In this document: in pieces, positions 9,264-18,363 of the stretch
Layout: the number at the start of each line of letters is the position of its first letter
Numbering within the stretch: the stretch's first letter is position 1
Assembly (NCBI GenBank): GCA_003963365.1
Contig: RXJG01000004.1
Location: 62,001 to 126,000 of the forward strand
Reading direction: 5' to 3'
Length of the DNA stretch: 64,000 nt
DNA from: Sphingobacteriales bacterium
Lineage (GTDB): Bacteria > Bacteroidota > Bacteroidia > Chitinophagales > Chitinophagaceae
Translations under genes and position numbers: made by a program
Notes under the pieces: model-generated
What the model was told of the DNA's origin: nothing
Seen by the model: the letters and a program-made list of their open reading frames with translations, nothing else
Database searches by the model: none

Positions 9264-9294
9264 AAAAAAGGGCTTTTGTTGAAGCCCTTTTTTA
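9264..9294. terminator. Bidirectional terminator
   Basis: AAAAGGGCTT and AAGCCCTTTT form a stem with a 6-nt loop, flanked by A's on the left and T's on the right. It lies between the regulator gene and the convergent aldo/keto reductase gene and fits both. Confidence 0.85.
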
Positions 9295-9295
9295 T

Positions 9296-10285
9296 TTATC
9301 CTAAATCAAGTTTGGGTTTGTTTTGTAAAATCTTCTCAATTTTTTCCATTATATCCGCTGTTAATTTGTGTACCACTTCTATTGCTTTTAAATTTTCATA
9401 AAGCTGTTCTTTTTTTGTAGCACCTAATATGGCGGTAGATACATGCGGATTTTTAATACACCAGGCAATGGCCAGTGATGCTAATGATACTTCCAGCTTC
9501 TGTGCCAATGCTGCCAGCTTACGAAGCTTCTTAATCTTTTCTTCCTGCAGCCATCTTTCTTTTAACCAGTCAAATCCTTGTATGGCCATGCGGCTGTCTT
9601 CAGGAATTCCTTCTAAGTATTTACCAGTTAAAAAACCGGAGGCTAACGGACTCCAGATAGTAGTACCTAACCCAACATTTTGAAATACGGGCAAATAATC
9701 CTGCTCCATTTTAAACCGTTCAAACATGTTGTATTGCGGTTGCTCCATGGTTGGGCCAATTAAATGATATTGCTGTGCCACCCGGTGTGCTTCCATAATT
9801 TCAGCACCGCTCCACATGCTGGTACCCCAGTATAAAATTTTTCCCTGCTGAATTAAGTTGTGCATGGTCCATACTACTTCTTCAACAGGAACATTGGTAT
9901 CGGGCCGGTGACAGAAGAATAAATCAAGATAATCTGTTTGCAAACGCTGTAATGCTTCATGACAAGCCTCAAACAAATGCTTGCGGCTTAAACCGGTTTG
10001 ATTAGGTTTATTGTTTTTGCCCCGCCAGCCAAAATAAGCTTTGGAAGAAAGTACATAGGAAGTGCGGTCCCAGTTTTTCTTTTTCAGCACCCGGCCCATC
10101 ATTTCTTCGCTTTTGCCTAATGCATACACTTCTGCATTATCAAAAAAGTTAATGCCCTCGTCGTAAGCAATGCCCATTAATTCATCAGCAATACTGTCAT
10201 CAATCTGTTTATGAAAAGTAACCCAGCTGCCAAATGATAATAAGCTAACCTGCAACCCTGATTTTCCTAAACGACGATATTCCAT
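9296..10285 (-). CDS. Aldo/keto reductase (potassium-channel beta-subunit type)
   Basis: A 329-residue (alpha/beta)8 oxidoreductase. The catalytic tetrad is visible: Asp49 and Tyr54 in FFDNAEVYALGKSEE, Lys82 in SSKAYFG and His126 in FFCHRPD. The C-terminal STAILGATKKEQLYENL segment binds NADPH. The FDNAEVYALGKSE and MWSGAEIMEA features match the AKR6 family (Kv-beta/YghZ-like), which reduces aldehydes and ketones with NADPH. Its substrate is unknown. The start codon lies directly at the edge of a degenerate 7-nt array (10285-10326). Confidence 0.9.
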   Translation of the reverse strand: MEYRRLGKSGLQVSLLSFGSWVTFHKQIDDSIADELMGIAYDEGINFFDNAEVYALGKSEEMMGRVLKKKNWDRTSYVLSSKAYFGWRGKNNKPNQTGLSRKHLFEACHEALQRLQTDYLDLFFCHRPDTNVPVEEVVWTMHNLIQQGKILYWGTSMWSGAEIMEAHRVAQQYHLIGPTMEQPQYNMFERFKMEQDYLPVFQNVGLGTTIWSPLASGFLTGKYLEGIPEDSRMAIQGFDWLKERWLQEEKIKKLRKLAALAQKLEVSLASLAIAWCIKNPHVSTAILGATKKEQLYENLKAIEVVHKLTADIMEKIEKILQNKPKLDLG

Positions 10286-10326
10286 ATAAATGTGAAATTA
10301 GAAATGAATAATAAGAAATGAGAAAG
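10285..10326. repeat. Degenerate 7-nt array upstream of the aldo/keto reductase
   Basis: Six consecutive 7-mers on the plus strand can be read as variants of NAGAAAT: TATAAAT, GTGAAAT, TAGAAAT, GAATAAT, AAGAAAT, GAGAAAG. The array begins at the last base of the reductase start codon. The same degenerate unit recurs at 56544-56578. Confidence 0.55.
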
Positions 10327-10359
10327 TAAAATTAACAGAAAAGAAAAGACAATGTTCAG

Positions 10360-10929
10360 TTACTGTGGAAACTGGTTGGCGGGTACATCAATGATGCTAT
10401 TATTTACATTCTTCATTTTATACCATTTTAAATCCTGGCCTGCTTCCAGCCCGGTACCAACAATGTATTTATCATGCTGCCACACCCTGAATGCTTTATC
10501 TGTATAAAATTTTTGTTGCCCCTGGTCCCACCAAAGTTCATTAGTCCAGAGGGTATCACCTTTTATATTAAAAACTTTTACACTGTCTCTTAAAAAAACC
10601 TGGTTACGTCCTTCAAAATATTTGGCATAACGGGCATCTAAAAAACTTTCTAAAGTGGCTGAGTCACTGTAAAAATCAACATGCAGGCTTTTGGGGAACT
10701 CCACTCTTGGTAAAGTATCCTGTGTACGCACCATGTAAATGGAAGACAGCTTAGCTTTTGTTTTACCACCCTGGCTTAAATAGCTCGTCACTGTATCCAT
10801 TACTTCCACATTTAATGGTTGTTTGGATAAACTTTGCACTTCGTGAATATCATTTTCGCAACTCACTAAAAAAAAGCAGCCCCATAAAAGAGCTGCCATA
10901 ATTTTTTTATATGCTGATGAAATAATCAC
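10360..10929 (-). CDS. lptC: LPS export periplasmic protein LptC
   Basis: A 189-residue protein with an N-terminal hydrophobic segment ending in a lipobox (FLVSC, Cys24). The body follows the LptC/YrbK pattern: repeated beta-strands with SKQPLNVEV, DSATLESFLDARYAKYFEG and a late DTLWTNELWWDQ element. LptC links the LptB2FG transporter to LptA in moving lipopolysaccharide across the periplasm. It overlaps the upstream outer-membrane protein gene by one base. Bacteroidota LptC proteins are often lipoproteins, as here. Confidence 0.8.
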   Translation of the reverse strand: MIISSAYKKIMAALLWGCFFLVSCENDIHEVQSLSKQPLNVEVMDTVTSYLSQGGKTKAKLSSIYMVRTQDTLPRVEFPKSLHVDFYSDSATLESFLDARYAKYFEGRNQVFLRDSVKVFNIKGDTLWTNELWWDQGQQKFYTDKAFRVWQHDKYIVGTGLEAGQDLKWYKMKNVNNSIIDVPANQFPQ

Positions 10930-12248
10930 TATTGATATTTGTATTTACGGAACCAAAGATCACTCAAGCTAAATCCAACACCAAGTCGAATAAAGTTTTC
11001 CTTAACGATATTGCTTTTTTGGCCACGGTTTCCAAACTCCAGGAAAGTATTGATAACTGTAAATTGTGTGGAAAAACGGTTACGGTTAAATACAGGAAGA
11101 GCAGCGCCTAATGATACGGCCCACACCGGCATTTTACCTGTTACACTCATAATATCCTGTCCGTAATAAAAGCCTCCCCGGTAGGTAAGTGGCGGTTTTT
11201 CATTTTTTGTTTTTTTTCTGGTGCCGGTTACCTGTCCACCTACATGAATAGTCCAGCTATCGGTTAACTGATCTTTTACCCCGCCAAAGGAGTAAGTGCT
11301 CCATTTTGACTGAGTGTAATCAATACCTATTGAATACTTTCCTTCCTTTTCATAAAGAATGCCAACCCCATAAGTGGCCGGGTAGTTGATGGTAGATTTT
11401 ATACCATTTTTTTTATAAATGGAATCTACTTCGTAAACACCCCCGTTTGCATCATATAAAAAAGTTTCATACGTAGAATCGGTAGTGGCTCTAATTTTTT
11501 GTTTCATACTGCCATAAGCACCCAGTCTTAAATATTCAGCCGGTTTTTTATCCTTGCCTTCTTTCAACAAAATAAAATACTGTGCCCCCAGCGTATAATA
11601 AACACCGCCGAAATTCGCTTTATTACGGATGTTTGATTTAGCATAATAAACCGTATCGTTTAAGAACACTTTTCTATTGTTAATGTCTCTTGATCCAAAC
11701 AGGTATCCGAAATTTATCCCAACGCTCAGGTTTTTGATTTTGTATCCTGTGCCAACAAACGCATAATACGAACCGCCACTACCTTCGTTTACAAGCCCCA
11801 GGCTATCTGTTTGCCGGGTAGTAGTGGTTATTTTATAGCTTACACGGGTCATTGGTTGCAAACCAAAATTTAAGCCCCATGATTTATGTTTATTAAATGC
11901 CTTGGCATTATTGAGCAGGGGTATACCTATTTGCAGGTAATTAACCAGCAAATTACTGCTGGTATATTTTTGCTGAGCCTGCACATCTTTTAAGGTACGG
12001 CTGTTAATTTCAGTACCAATATCAAATGTGGTAATTCTTAGGTTGCTGTAAGAGGCGGGGTTAAGAAAATTTACCGATTGAAAATCTGAGTAAGCTGCAG
12101 CCACCCCTCCCATGGCACGGTTAACTGCATTTTTAGTATTTGATAAATCGCCCAGTCCAAAACGGGAATAGGGCGAATTTTCCTGGCTAAATAACCAAAG
12201 GGGCAGGGTTAGCACTAAGGCCGTTATTGCACCAATTTTCTTAAGCAT
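10929..12248 (-). CDS. Outer-membrane beta-barrel protein
   Basis: A 439-residue protein, starting at MLKKIGAITALVLTLPLWLFSQ (12248). The frame extends 18 codons further into coaX, but this ATG has the signal peptide directly after it. The mature part opens with ENSPYSRFGLGDL and consists of alternating aromatic strands with RLGVGFSLSDLWFRKYKYQ at the end, as in FadL/PorV-like barrels of Bacteroidota. Function is unknown. It overlaps the end of coaX by 8 nt and the start of lptC by 1 nt, so the three are translationally coupled. Confidence 0.75.
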   Translation of the reverse strand: MLKKIGAITALVLTLPLWLFSQENSPYSRFGLGDLSNTKNAVNRAMGGVAAAYSDFQSVNFLNPASYSNLRITTFDIGTEINSRTLKDVQAQQKYTSSNLLVNYLQIGIPLLNNAKAFNKHKSWGLNFGLQPMTRVSYKITTTTRQTDSLGLVNEGSGGSYYAFVGTGYKIKNLSVGINFGYLFGSRDINNRKVFLNDTVYYAKSNIRNKANFGGVYYTLGAQYFILLKEGKDKKPAEYLRLGAYGSMKQKIRATTDSTYETFLYDANGGVYEVDSIYKKNGIKSTINYPATYGVGILYEKEGKYSIGIDYTQSKWSTYSFGGVKDQLTDSWTIHVGGQVTGTRKKTKNEKPPLTYRGGFYYGQDIMSVTGKMPVWAVSLGAALPVFNRNRFSTQFTVINTFLEFGNRGQKSNIVKENFIRLGVGFSLSDLWFRKYKYQ

Positions 12249-12966
12249 TGTTGTACTCACTAATCGCATATAATCCTTTAAATAAAAATTCAGAGTCCGC
12301 AAATATCTGGTTTTTCAGCAGAGGGGCAAAATGAGGGGTATCACCCCCGGTTAAAACAGCGTTAAAGTTGCCATACTTATCCTTGTATTCATCTATCATT
12401 CCATCAATTTCCTTAGCCATGCCCAATAATACGCCGCTAAGGATGTTGGTTCGGGTATCGTAGCCCAGTAAAGGGAAATTCCAATCTTTTTTCACCAGGG
12501 GCAGTTTAGCCGTGAATGTTTGCAGGGCTTTAAACCTCATTTCCATACCGGGTGAAATACCACCACCTAAAAACTGGTTGTATTTATTAATGAAATTATA
12601 AGTGATAGCACTGCCAATGCCTACTACCAAATTGTTTTTCCCGGGATAAAAATATACTGCCGCCACTGCTAAAGCTAACCGGTCGGCCCCGATAGTTTCG
12701 GGTTTACCCACAGGAGAGCTGATGGGTAATTTAGTCAGGTGTGATAGTTTATGAAATTTTGTTGCTGATGCCAGCACGGGCTCAATCGCTTCGTTATGGT
12801 TGATAACAGAGGATAAGATGGATTTTTGCGCATGGTATTGATTCAGCAGTTGTTTTATGGTTTCAACACTATCATTTTCCAGTACAATAATTTCCTGTAA
12901 TGCTGTTCCGTTAAACACGGCGCATTTAAGTCTTGTATTTCCAAAATCAAAACAAAGTGTGATCAT
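12241..12966 (-). CDS. coaX: Type III pantothenate kinase
   Basis: A 241-residue acetate/sugar kinase-fold enzyme that phosphorylates pantothenate, the first step of coenzyme A synthesis. The phosphate-1 motif DFGNT is at residues 7-11, the pantothenate-binding GADR is near 99, GGGISPGMEMR is near 140 and TGGD is near 210. The usual D-x-G-T-A element is replaced here by VGIGSAITYN, so the second aspartate is not where expected; Bacteroidota CoaX proteins vary at this place. First gene of the coaX, barrel protein, lptC unit. Confidence 0.88.
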   Translation of the reverse strand: MITLCFDFGNTRLKCAVFNGTALQEIIVLENDSVETIKQLLNQYHAQKSILSSVINHNEAIEPVLASATKFHKLSHLTKLPISSPVGKPETIGADRLALAVAAVYFYPGKNNLVVGIGSAITYNFINKYNQFLGGGISPGMEMRFKALQTFTAKLPLVKKDWNFPLLGYDTRTNILSGVLLGMAKEIDGMIDEYKDKYGNFNAVLTGGDTPHFAPLLKNQIFADSEFLFKGLYAISEYNNA

Positions 12967-13048
12967 ATGCCGTTGGCTGAAACAGCGGCAAATATTGCAT
13001 TTAATTCCCGCTTAGTGAAATTTATACCTGTCCTATTTTTCCCGGATT

Positions 13049-13690
13049 TTATCCATTAAAATCAAAGGAAGAAAGATTTTTGAAATGCCCGTTTAAGCGG
13101 ATCTTTTCTTTGAGGTTTTCCATTTCAGTTAACAGTGGTAATACTTTGCTGATATGACGTTTAAGATATTCCTGGCGTTGCAGTTCTGTCATTATGCTGA
13201 GGATTTCATATTCTTCTTCCAGCGAAAGCCCGATATGATGCGCTACATCATAACTGGTAAGTTCTTCCGGTGGCTTTTTAAATTCTTTGGTAACTTTTAA
13301 AAGTGTGTGCAATTCATTAATGCCTTTCATTACTTTTTGCATTAATTCCCGGTTTCCCTGTTCGCTGTTATCAGGATAGTTAACGATAGCTCCGCTGTAT
13401 AATTTATCAGGAATTTCTTTTATTACTTCCAGTATACGAAACACACGGACACCTTTTGTTTTAATATCCATCTTTCCATCATCGTATACATTGGATATTT
13501 CAGTTACTTCTACTAAAGTGCCCAGTTCTGCCACATCATTTTTTATTACGGCAGGAATACCAAACCCTTTTTTTAAATCAGCACATTCTTTTATCAACTG
13601 TTTATACCTTGGCTCAAAAATGTGCAGGTTTAAATTTTCACCAGGATATACCACAAGTGATAATGGGAAAATGGGAATAAAGTTGGTCAT
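13049..13690 (-). CDS. LON peptidase substrate-binding domain protein
   Basis: A 213-residue protein that is a stand-alone LON N-terminal (PUA-like) domain. It opens with FIPIFPLSLVVYPGENLNLHIFEPRYKQL, split here as the typical IFPL and LHIFEPRYK motifs, and ends with a helical bundle. It has no ATPase or protease domain. Such proteins are widespread; cereblon is a eukaryotic relative. The molecular role in bacteria is not settled. Monocistronic, with no clear terminator. Confidence 0.85.
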   Translation of the reverse strand: MTNFIPIFPLSLVVYPGENLNLHIFEPRYKQLIKECADLKKGFGIPAVIKNDVAELGTLVEVTEISNVYDDGKMDIKTKGVRVFRILEVIKEIPDKLYSGAIVNYPDNSEQGNRELMQKVMKGINELHTLLKVTKEFKKPPEELTSYDVAHHIGLSLEEEYEILSIMTELQRQEYLKRHISKVLPLLTEMENLKEKIRLNGHFKNLSSFDFNG

Positions 13691-13845
13691 TACAATCCTT
13701 TTTCAGTGTGCAATCTAATATTATTTTACGAGGCAAAGACACCGGATTTATCAACTAAACTCCATGTTGCCTGTTTAAGTTTTATAATATTGAAAAAGGA
13801 GAGGTTGTAAAATGAAAGATAAATTGTATTCTTGTTTGTTCTTAC

Positions 13846-14427
13846 ATGCTTAAAAAAATTGTGATCATAGGACCAGAATCAACGGGCAAAAGTACGTTGT
13901 GCGAATTACTGGCACAGCATTACAATACCATGTGGTGTCCGGAATTTGCCCGGGAGTATTTGCTTACTAACGGAACAGATTATTCGTTTGATGATTTATT
14001 GCACATTGCCAGGGGGCAACTGGCTATGGAGGAAGAATATTCGGCAATGATGAATAGTCAATTGTCTGTGGGCAGTAAGGAAAAGAATGACACAGCACCT
14101 GCTGCTTACAACTCATCACTTTTGTTCATTGACACAGATATGTATGTGATGAAAGTATGGTGTGAGTTTGTTTTTAATAAATGCCATAACTGGATATTAA
14201 AACAGATAGCGGAACGTAAATACGATCTTTATCTTTTGTGTAATACGGATGTTCCCTGGGTTAAAGATGAATTAAGGGAATATCCTGACCTGGAAAGAAG
14301 ACAACAGTTGTTTCATATCTACAAAGATTTACTGGTTAACCAGTCAACACCCTGGGTGGAGATTAGCGGAACGTATGAAGAAAGATTAAGAAAAGCTGTT
14401 ACTTTTATTGATAGCTTTATTCAATAA
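13846..14427 (+). CDS. NadR-like AAA ATPase (nicotinamide riboside kinase type)
   Basis: A 193-residue P-loop protein with Walker A GPESTGKST at residues 9-17, the CPEFAREYL segment, and a Walker B-like LLFIDTDMYVMKVW. This matches the kinase domain of NadR, which phosphorylates nicotinamide riboside in NAD salvage, without the adenylyltransferase domain found in E. coli NadR. It is convergent with mtgA, with only 4 nt between the stops. Kinase fold certain; substrate inferred. Confidence 0.8.
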   Translation: MLKKIVIIGPESTGKSTLCELLAQHYNTMWCPEFAREYLLTNGTDYSFDDLLHIARGQLAMEEEYSAMMNSQLSVGSKEKNDTAPAAYNSSLLFIDTDMYVMKVWCEFVFNKCHNWILKQIAERKYDLYLLCNTDVPWVKDELREYPDLERRQQLFHIYKDLLVNQSTPWVEISGTYEERLRKAVTFIDSFIQ

Positions 14428-14431
14428 TTTT

Positions 14432-15202
14432 TTATTTCCATCCTTTAACATCAGCGTTGTTATCTTTTTTATCATAAATTAATGCCTGAATATCCGGATC
14501 ACTATCCAGGTTATTCATTTGCTGTATTACCCATGGATATCGTTTAGCAACAAAATTACTCATCGGTTTTACTGTAAAACGAACGGGGTTGGGCAAACAG
14601 GAAGCTATCATGGCAGCTTCTGCACGGGATAAATTTTTGGCTGGTTTATGAAAATAGGTTTGTGCGGCAGCTTCTATACCGTATATGCCTTTGCCCATTT
14701 CAGCTACATTTAAATACACTTCTAAAATTCTTTTCTTTCCCCAAACCCATTCAATCATTTTAGTAAAATATATTTCCAGTCCTTTCCTGAAATACCGGGT
14801 CCATCCACTGCCCTGCCACAAAAAAACATTCTTGGCCGTTTGCTGGGAAATAGTGGAAGCGCCTCTTACACGATTGGGTTTTCGCTTATTGTATTCCATG
14901 GCTTTTTCAATACTCTTCCAGTCAAAGCCGCTATGATCTGGAAACAACTGATCCTCTGCCGCCATTACTGATAACCGGGCATCGCCGGACATTTCTTCAA
15001 TAGCTACATAATCTCTCTTCAATCCTTCACCCGTAATTAAACTTCCTAATTGTGTTATTGTAAGAGGAGGGTTTATCCACTTTAGTAAAATAATATAAAC
15101 AAACTGTGCTATAAAAAGTATTAAAAACGTTCGCCTGATAATGCGCCAGATGCGGGATAATTTGCTGGATTTTTTTGTTGGTTTCTTTTTTTCTGTTGCC
15201 AT
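14432..15202 (-). CDS. mtgA: Monofunctional peptidoglycan transglycosylase
   Basis: A 256-residue GT51 enzyme that polymerises lipid II into glycan strands. A basic N-terminus precedes one membrane anchor (about 25-42). The catalytic Glu is residue 83 in AEDQLFPDHSGFD; GASTISQQTAKN and the KRILEVYLN and GIYGIEAAAQTYF motifs follow. There is no transpeptidase domain, so it is MtgA rather than a class A PBP. LysE is encoded just upstream on the same strand (25-nt gap). Confidence 0.92.
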   Translation of the reverse strand: MATEKKKPTKKSSKLSRIWRIIRRTFLILFIAQFVYIILLKWINPPLTITQLGSLITGEGLKRDYVAIEEMSGDARLSVMAAEDQLFPDHSGFDWKSIEKAMEYNKRKPNRVRGASTISQQTAKNVFLWQGSGWTRYFRKGLEIYFTKMIEWVWGKKRILEVYLNVAEMGKGIYGIEAAAQTYFHKPAKNLSRAEAAMIASCLPNPVRFTVKPMSNFVAKRYPWVIQQMNNLDSDPDIQALIYDKKDNNADVKGWK

Positions 15203-15227
15203 GCCGGTGCAATATAATTAAAGCATA

Positions 15228-15863
15228 TTAACCAAGTTTGTTTCCATAAAAGATCAATCCCCAAATGAGCATTACACCAAAAACAATGAGTATAAGTCCA
15301 TTAATGCGGTTAAGTACATGAATATTATGGGGGGTGAGTTTATTACGGATTTTTCCGGCCAGCATCACTTTGGTAATATCCGCTGTTAACACAACAGCTA
15401 AACAGGCAGTAAAAATGACAAAACGGTTCCATAGCGAGTAAGTAATAAAAGTAGTGCTGGTAGTAAGCCAGAAGATAATTACTGCAGGATTGAATGCGTT
15501 CATAAAAAAACCCGAAAGAAATATTTTGGCATAATCACTTCTTTTTTTGGTATAAATGATTTGCCCTTCTGTATTTACCGCCACTTTTTTAAAAAATAAA
15601 AAATAAACACCTACACCAATTAAAAAGAAACTACCGATAATACCAATCACTTGTTTGTGCTCGGATATATTCCGGAATAGTTCGGTAAAAAAATTGCTGG
15701 CAGTTACCAAGGCAATATCGCTGGCAGAAACGCCAAATACAAAAGCCAATCCGCCACTATGACCATTATTCAAACTCTGTTTAATTACCGAAAATAAAAC
15801 CGGCCCAACTGATATACTCAGCAGCAATCCCAATAATATACCTCTCCATAACGCTTCGGCCAT
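15228..15863 (-). CDS. LysE family translocator
   Basis: A 211-residue inner-membrane protein with about six hydrophobic segments. The N-terminus carries the LysE/RhtB signature GLLLSISVGPVLFSVIK, and FFMNAFNPAVIIFW is the second conserved element. Members export amino acids such as lysine, threonine or homoserine; the substrate here is not predictable. Upstream of mtgA on the same strand. Confidence 0.85.
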   Translation of the reverse strand: MAEALWRGILLGLLLSISVGPVLFSVIKQSLNNGHSGGLAFVFGVSASDIALVTASNFFTELFRNISEHKQVIGIIGSFFLIGVGVYFLFFKKVAVNTEGQIIYTKKRSDYAKIFLSGFFMNAFNPAVIIFWLTTSTTFITYSLWNRFVIFTACLAVVLTADITKVMLAGKIRNKLTPHNIHVLNRINGLILIVFGVMLIWGLIFYGNKLG

Positions 15864-15949
15864 TGAATGGTTTTATGATGCTAAAAATAGGAAAGACTTA
15901 AGCAATTTAATTTATTAATATTTTATTGGTTCTGGGCTAAAATTTAGTC

Positions 15950-15988
15950 AATAAAAAGCCGCCATCCTGTAATAACAGAAGGGCGGCT
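15950..15988 (-). terminator. Terminator of the GH3-domain gene
   Basis: AGCCGCC and GGGCGGCT arms with an inner TCCTGT/ACAGAA pairing, followed on the minus strand by TTTTTATT. It lies 15 nt after the stop of the minus-strand GH3 gene. Confidence 0.8.
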
Positions 15989-16002
15989 GAATTTATGGGT
16001 TA

Positions 16003-17529
16003 TTATAAGTTACCTGTGGCAAGAAATTTTTGCCAGTCGGTAAGCATGGCGCCTTTCATTACCCTGGGAAACTTATGTTGACCACCCACCTTTCCTTTTA
16101 ATCGCATAAACTCCATAAAATCTTTTTCAGGCAACACATCTAAAAACACTTCTTTTAATGCACTGCTGCGTTCAATAGCGTAGTCATCATTTAATGCTTT
16201 AAGATGATCGTCAATTTTTTTGCGTAATAAATCTTTATCTATAGGATCATCACTGGCTACATACCAATGATGGGCAAAGAAATTGTTATAAGGAATACCG
16301 GCCACGGTAAATTCAGGAATACACACATTCATCTCTTCGCCGGCCATTTGCAGGGCTTTATTCATATTGTCCACACTCAGGTGCTCGCCCACTAAACTTA
16401 AAAAGTGTTTGGTACGGCCGGTAATAATGATTTCACATTTTTCTTTGTCGGTAAAACGAACGGTATCTCCAATAAGATAACGCCATGCTCCGGCAGTAGT
16501 ACTTAAAAGGAGGGCATAATCTTTTCCTTCTTCCACTTCATGTATCATTAATGCTTCGGCATTAGCCCGGAGATTTCCGCCGGCATCAAAGTTGTTATCA
16601 TCAAACAGAACAAATTCAAAGAAGATATGCTCGTTGGTAACCAGTTTCATCCCTTCTGCATACTGTCGGTCCTGGTAAGCAATAAATCCTTCCGATGCCA
16701 GATAGGTTTCAATATAAGTTAGTGGATGAGCCAATAGTTTTTCAAATCCTTTTTTATATGGTTCAAAGGAAACACCTCCATGAACAAAAAACGAAAGATT
16801 GGGCCATATATCATGAATAGTCTTTAGTTTATAACGCTCTATAATCATCTCCATGCACATTTGTATCCATGCGGGTACTCCTACAACAAAACTGATATCC
16901 CAGTTAGGGGCTTCGTCAACTATCGTTTCTAATTTTTTATTCCAGTCTTTTGTTTTGGCAATGTTCTTTCCGGGTTTATAAAAAGGAGAAAACCAAAACG
17001 GAACTTTTTTAGCAGTGATGCCGCTTAAATCGCCTGCATAATAACCCGGTCCTTTTTGCAAATCGGTACTGCCACCCAGCATCAACCATCCTTTACCAAT
17101 ATTTCTTACCGGAATATTTTCATAATTACGAAGAGAAAATAATTGTTTTACCATTACAATACGATTGCCTTTAAGCAAATCATTTGTAATAGGAATATAC
17201 TTGCTGGCTGCTTCAGATGTACCGGAACTTAAAGCAAAATATTTGATCTTACCCGGCCAGCATACATCCGGAATACCATCAAGCGCCTTATACCACCAAT
17301 CATTATAAATTTTGTTATAGTCGTAAGTGGGAACTATTTCCTGGAACTTTTTTCCCTCATGCCGGCTTAATAATATTTCATCAAACTTATAAGTTTGTCC
17401 AAACTCAGTAAACCTGGCTTTTTTCAGTAACTTTTTTAAAACTTTTATTTGCTGCCGCTTAGGAGAATTAGCAGGGAGCTTTAAAGCCTTAGCGATCGAT
17501 TTGGGTAGATGGAATTCAATTAATGACAT
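16003..17529 (-). CDS. GH3 auxin-responsive promoter family protein
   Basis: A 508-residue member of the GH3 family (acyl-acid amido synthetase fold in the adenylate-forming superfamily). Visible elements are FALSSGTSEAASKYIPIT (the ATP-binding loop, near residue 104), the YLASEGFIAYQ segment and the C-terminal YLIGDTVRFTDKE and GRTKHFLSLVGEHLS motifs. Plant GH3 enzymes adenylate carboxylates such as jasmonate, indole-acetate or phenylacetate and join them to amino acids. Bacteroidota homologues are common and uncharacterised. It has a TACGTTTG promoter element, a terminator, and lies next to paaY of the phenylacetate region. Confidence 0.88.
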   Translation of the reverse strand: MSLIEFHLPKSIAKALKLPANSPKRQQIKVLKKLLKKARFTEFGQTYKFDEILLSRHEGKKFQEIVPTYDYNKIYNDWWYKALDGIPDVCWPGKIKYFALSSGTSEAASKYIPITNDLLKGNRIVMVKQLFSLRNYENIPVRNIGKGWLMLGGSTDLQKGPGYYAGDLSGITAKKVPFWFSPFYKPGKNIAKTKDWNKKLETIVDEAPNWDISFVVGVPAWIQMCMEMIIERYKLKTIHDIWPNLSFFVHGGVSFEPYKKGFEKLLAHPLTYIETYLASEGFIAYQDRQYAEGMKLVTNEHIFFEFVLFDDNNFDAGGNLRANAEALMIHEVEEGKDYALLLSTTAGAWRYLIGDTVRFTDKEKCEIIITGRTKHFLSLVGEHLSVDNMNKALQMAGEEMNVCIPEFTVAGIPYNNFFAHHWYVASDDPIDKDLLRKKIDDHLKALNDDYAIERSSALKEVFLDVLPEKDFMEFMRLKGKVGGQHKFPRVMKGAMLTDWQKFLATGNL

Positions 17530-17558
17530 GCTGGCGTCTTAGTTCAATTGGCTGTTTG

Positions 17559-17566
17559 CAAACGTA
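17559..17566 (-). promoter_or_regulatory. Promoter -7 element of the GH3 gene
   Basis: TACGTTTG on the minus strand, a full match to TAnnTTTG, 30 nt before the start codon. No clear -33 element was seen. Confidence 0.45.
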
Positions 17567-17687
17567 CAATGAAATTAGGGAAAATATTACGTTTTAACTC
17601 AAATGAAATATTTTGTAGCCGGCTGCTTTACTGCTATCAACGTTGGTTGTGTTACTTCTTTTTACTTAGGTAATACTATTCTTTTTT

Positions 17688-18272
17688 TTAGTGCTTCCAT
17701 GGCTCATATGATTTTTCGTGTTGCGTACGGTTATTATCTGTTTCCCGCAGCGGTTCACATTCCCTCCAGTTATTAAACATTTCCTGTGGTAATTGCTGGT
17801 AAAGTTTAGTGCCGGCTGTTTTCCATGCAATCATATCGTCACTTACTTCTTTTATTTTCTTTGCCGGGTTGCCAACAATTAAACTTCTGTGTTCAAACTT
17901 TTCGTCTGCCTTAATAAAACTCAATGCACCCACAATACACTCATCTTCCAATACTACATTATCCATCACCACACTGTTCATACCAATCAAACAATTTTTT
18001 CCAATAACAGCACCATGTATCACTGCACCATGCCCAATATGCGCCGCTTCTTTCAACCACACTGTTACTCCGGGAAACATATGAATAGTACAATTCTCCT
18101 GTACATTGCATCCGTCTTCAATAATAATCTTTCCCCAATCACCCCTAATGGCAGCACCGGGCCCTATATAACAATATTTCCCAATAATAACATTACCGGT
18201 AACGGAAGCTAATGGATGAATGAAAGATGTTTCGTGAATTACAGGTTTAAATCCTTTGAATTCGTAAATCAT
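17688..18272 (-). CDS. paaY: PaaY-type hexapeptide thioesterase
   Basis: A 194-residue left-handed beta-helix protein starting at MIYEFKGFKPVI; an upstream ATG at 18308 only adds an unrelated stretch. Gamma-carbonic-anhydrase-type features are RGDWGKIIIEDGCNVQENC and the zinc histidines in TIHMF and HIGHGAVIHG. The C-terminal extension MIAWKTAGTKLYQQL and CEPLRE is specific for PaaY, which hydrolyses dead-end CoA esters formed during phenylacetate degradation. It is the distal paa gene of this region, separated from paaI by a T9SS protein gene with its own terminator. Confidence 0.85.
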   Translation of the reverse strand: MIYEFKGFKPVIHETSFIHPLASVTGNVIIGKYCYIGPGAAIRGDWGKIIIEDGCNVQENCTIHMFPGVTVWLKEAAHIGHGAVIHGAVIGKNCLIGMNSVVMDNVVLEDECIVGALSFIKADEKFEHRSLIVGNPAKKIKEVSDDMIAWKTAGTKLYQQLPQEMFNNWRECEPLRETDNNRTQHEKSYEPWKH

Positions 18273-18309
18273 AAGCAGGCATTTACTAATGCTGCAAAGT
18301 AAGTACAAA

Positions 18310-18341
18310 AAAATAACCCCCCGGCAACCACAGCCAGGGGG
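18310..18341 (-). terminator. Terminator of the T9SS protein gene
   Basis: CCCCC-GGC and GCC-A-GGGGG arms form a stem with one bulge; on the minus strand TTATTTTTTT follows. It lies 23 nt beyond the stop at 18364 and separates that gene from paaY. Confidence 0.75.
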
Positions 18342-18363
18342 CGTTTGTCATTCACTCTGGTAA

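Noticed and set aside
17602..17781. 59-codon plus-strand ORF with hydrophobic residues overlapping paaY
   Set aside because: It lies mostly antisense to paaY, has no promoter or domain support, and the overlap explains its open frame.
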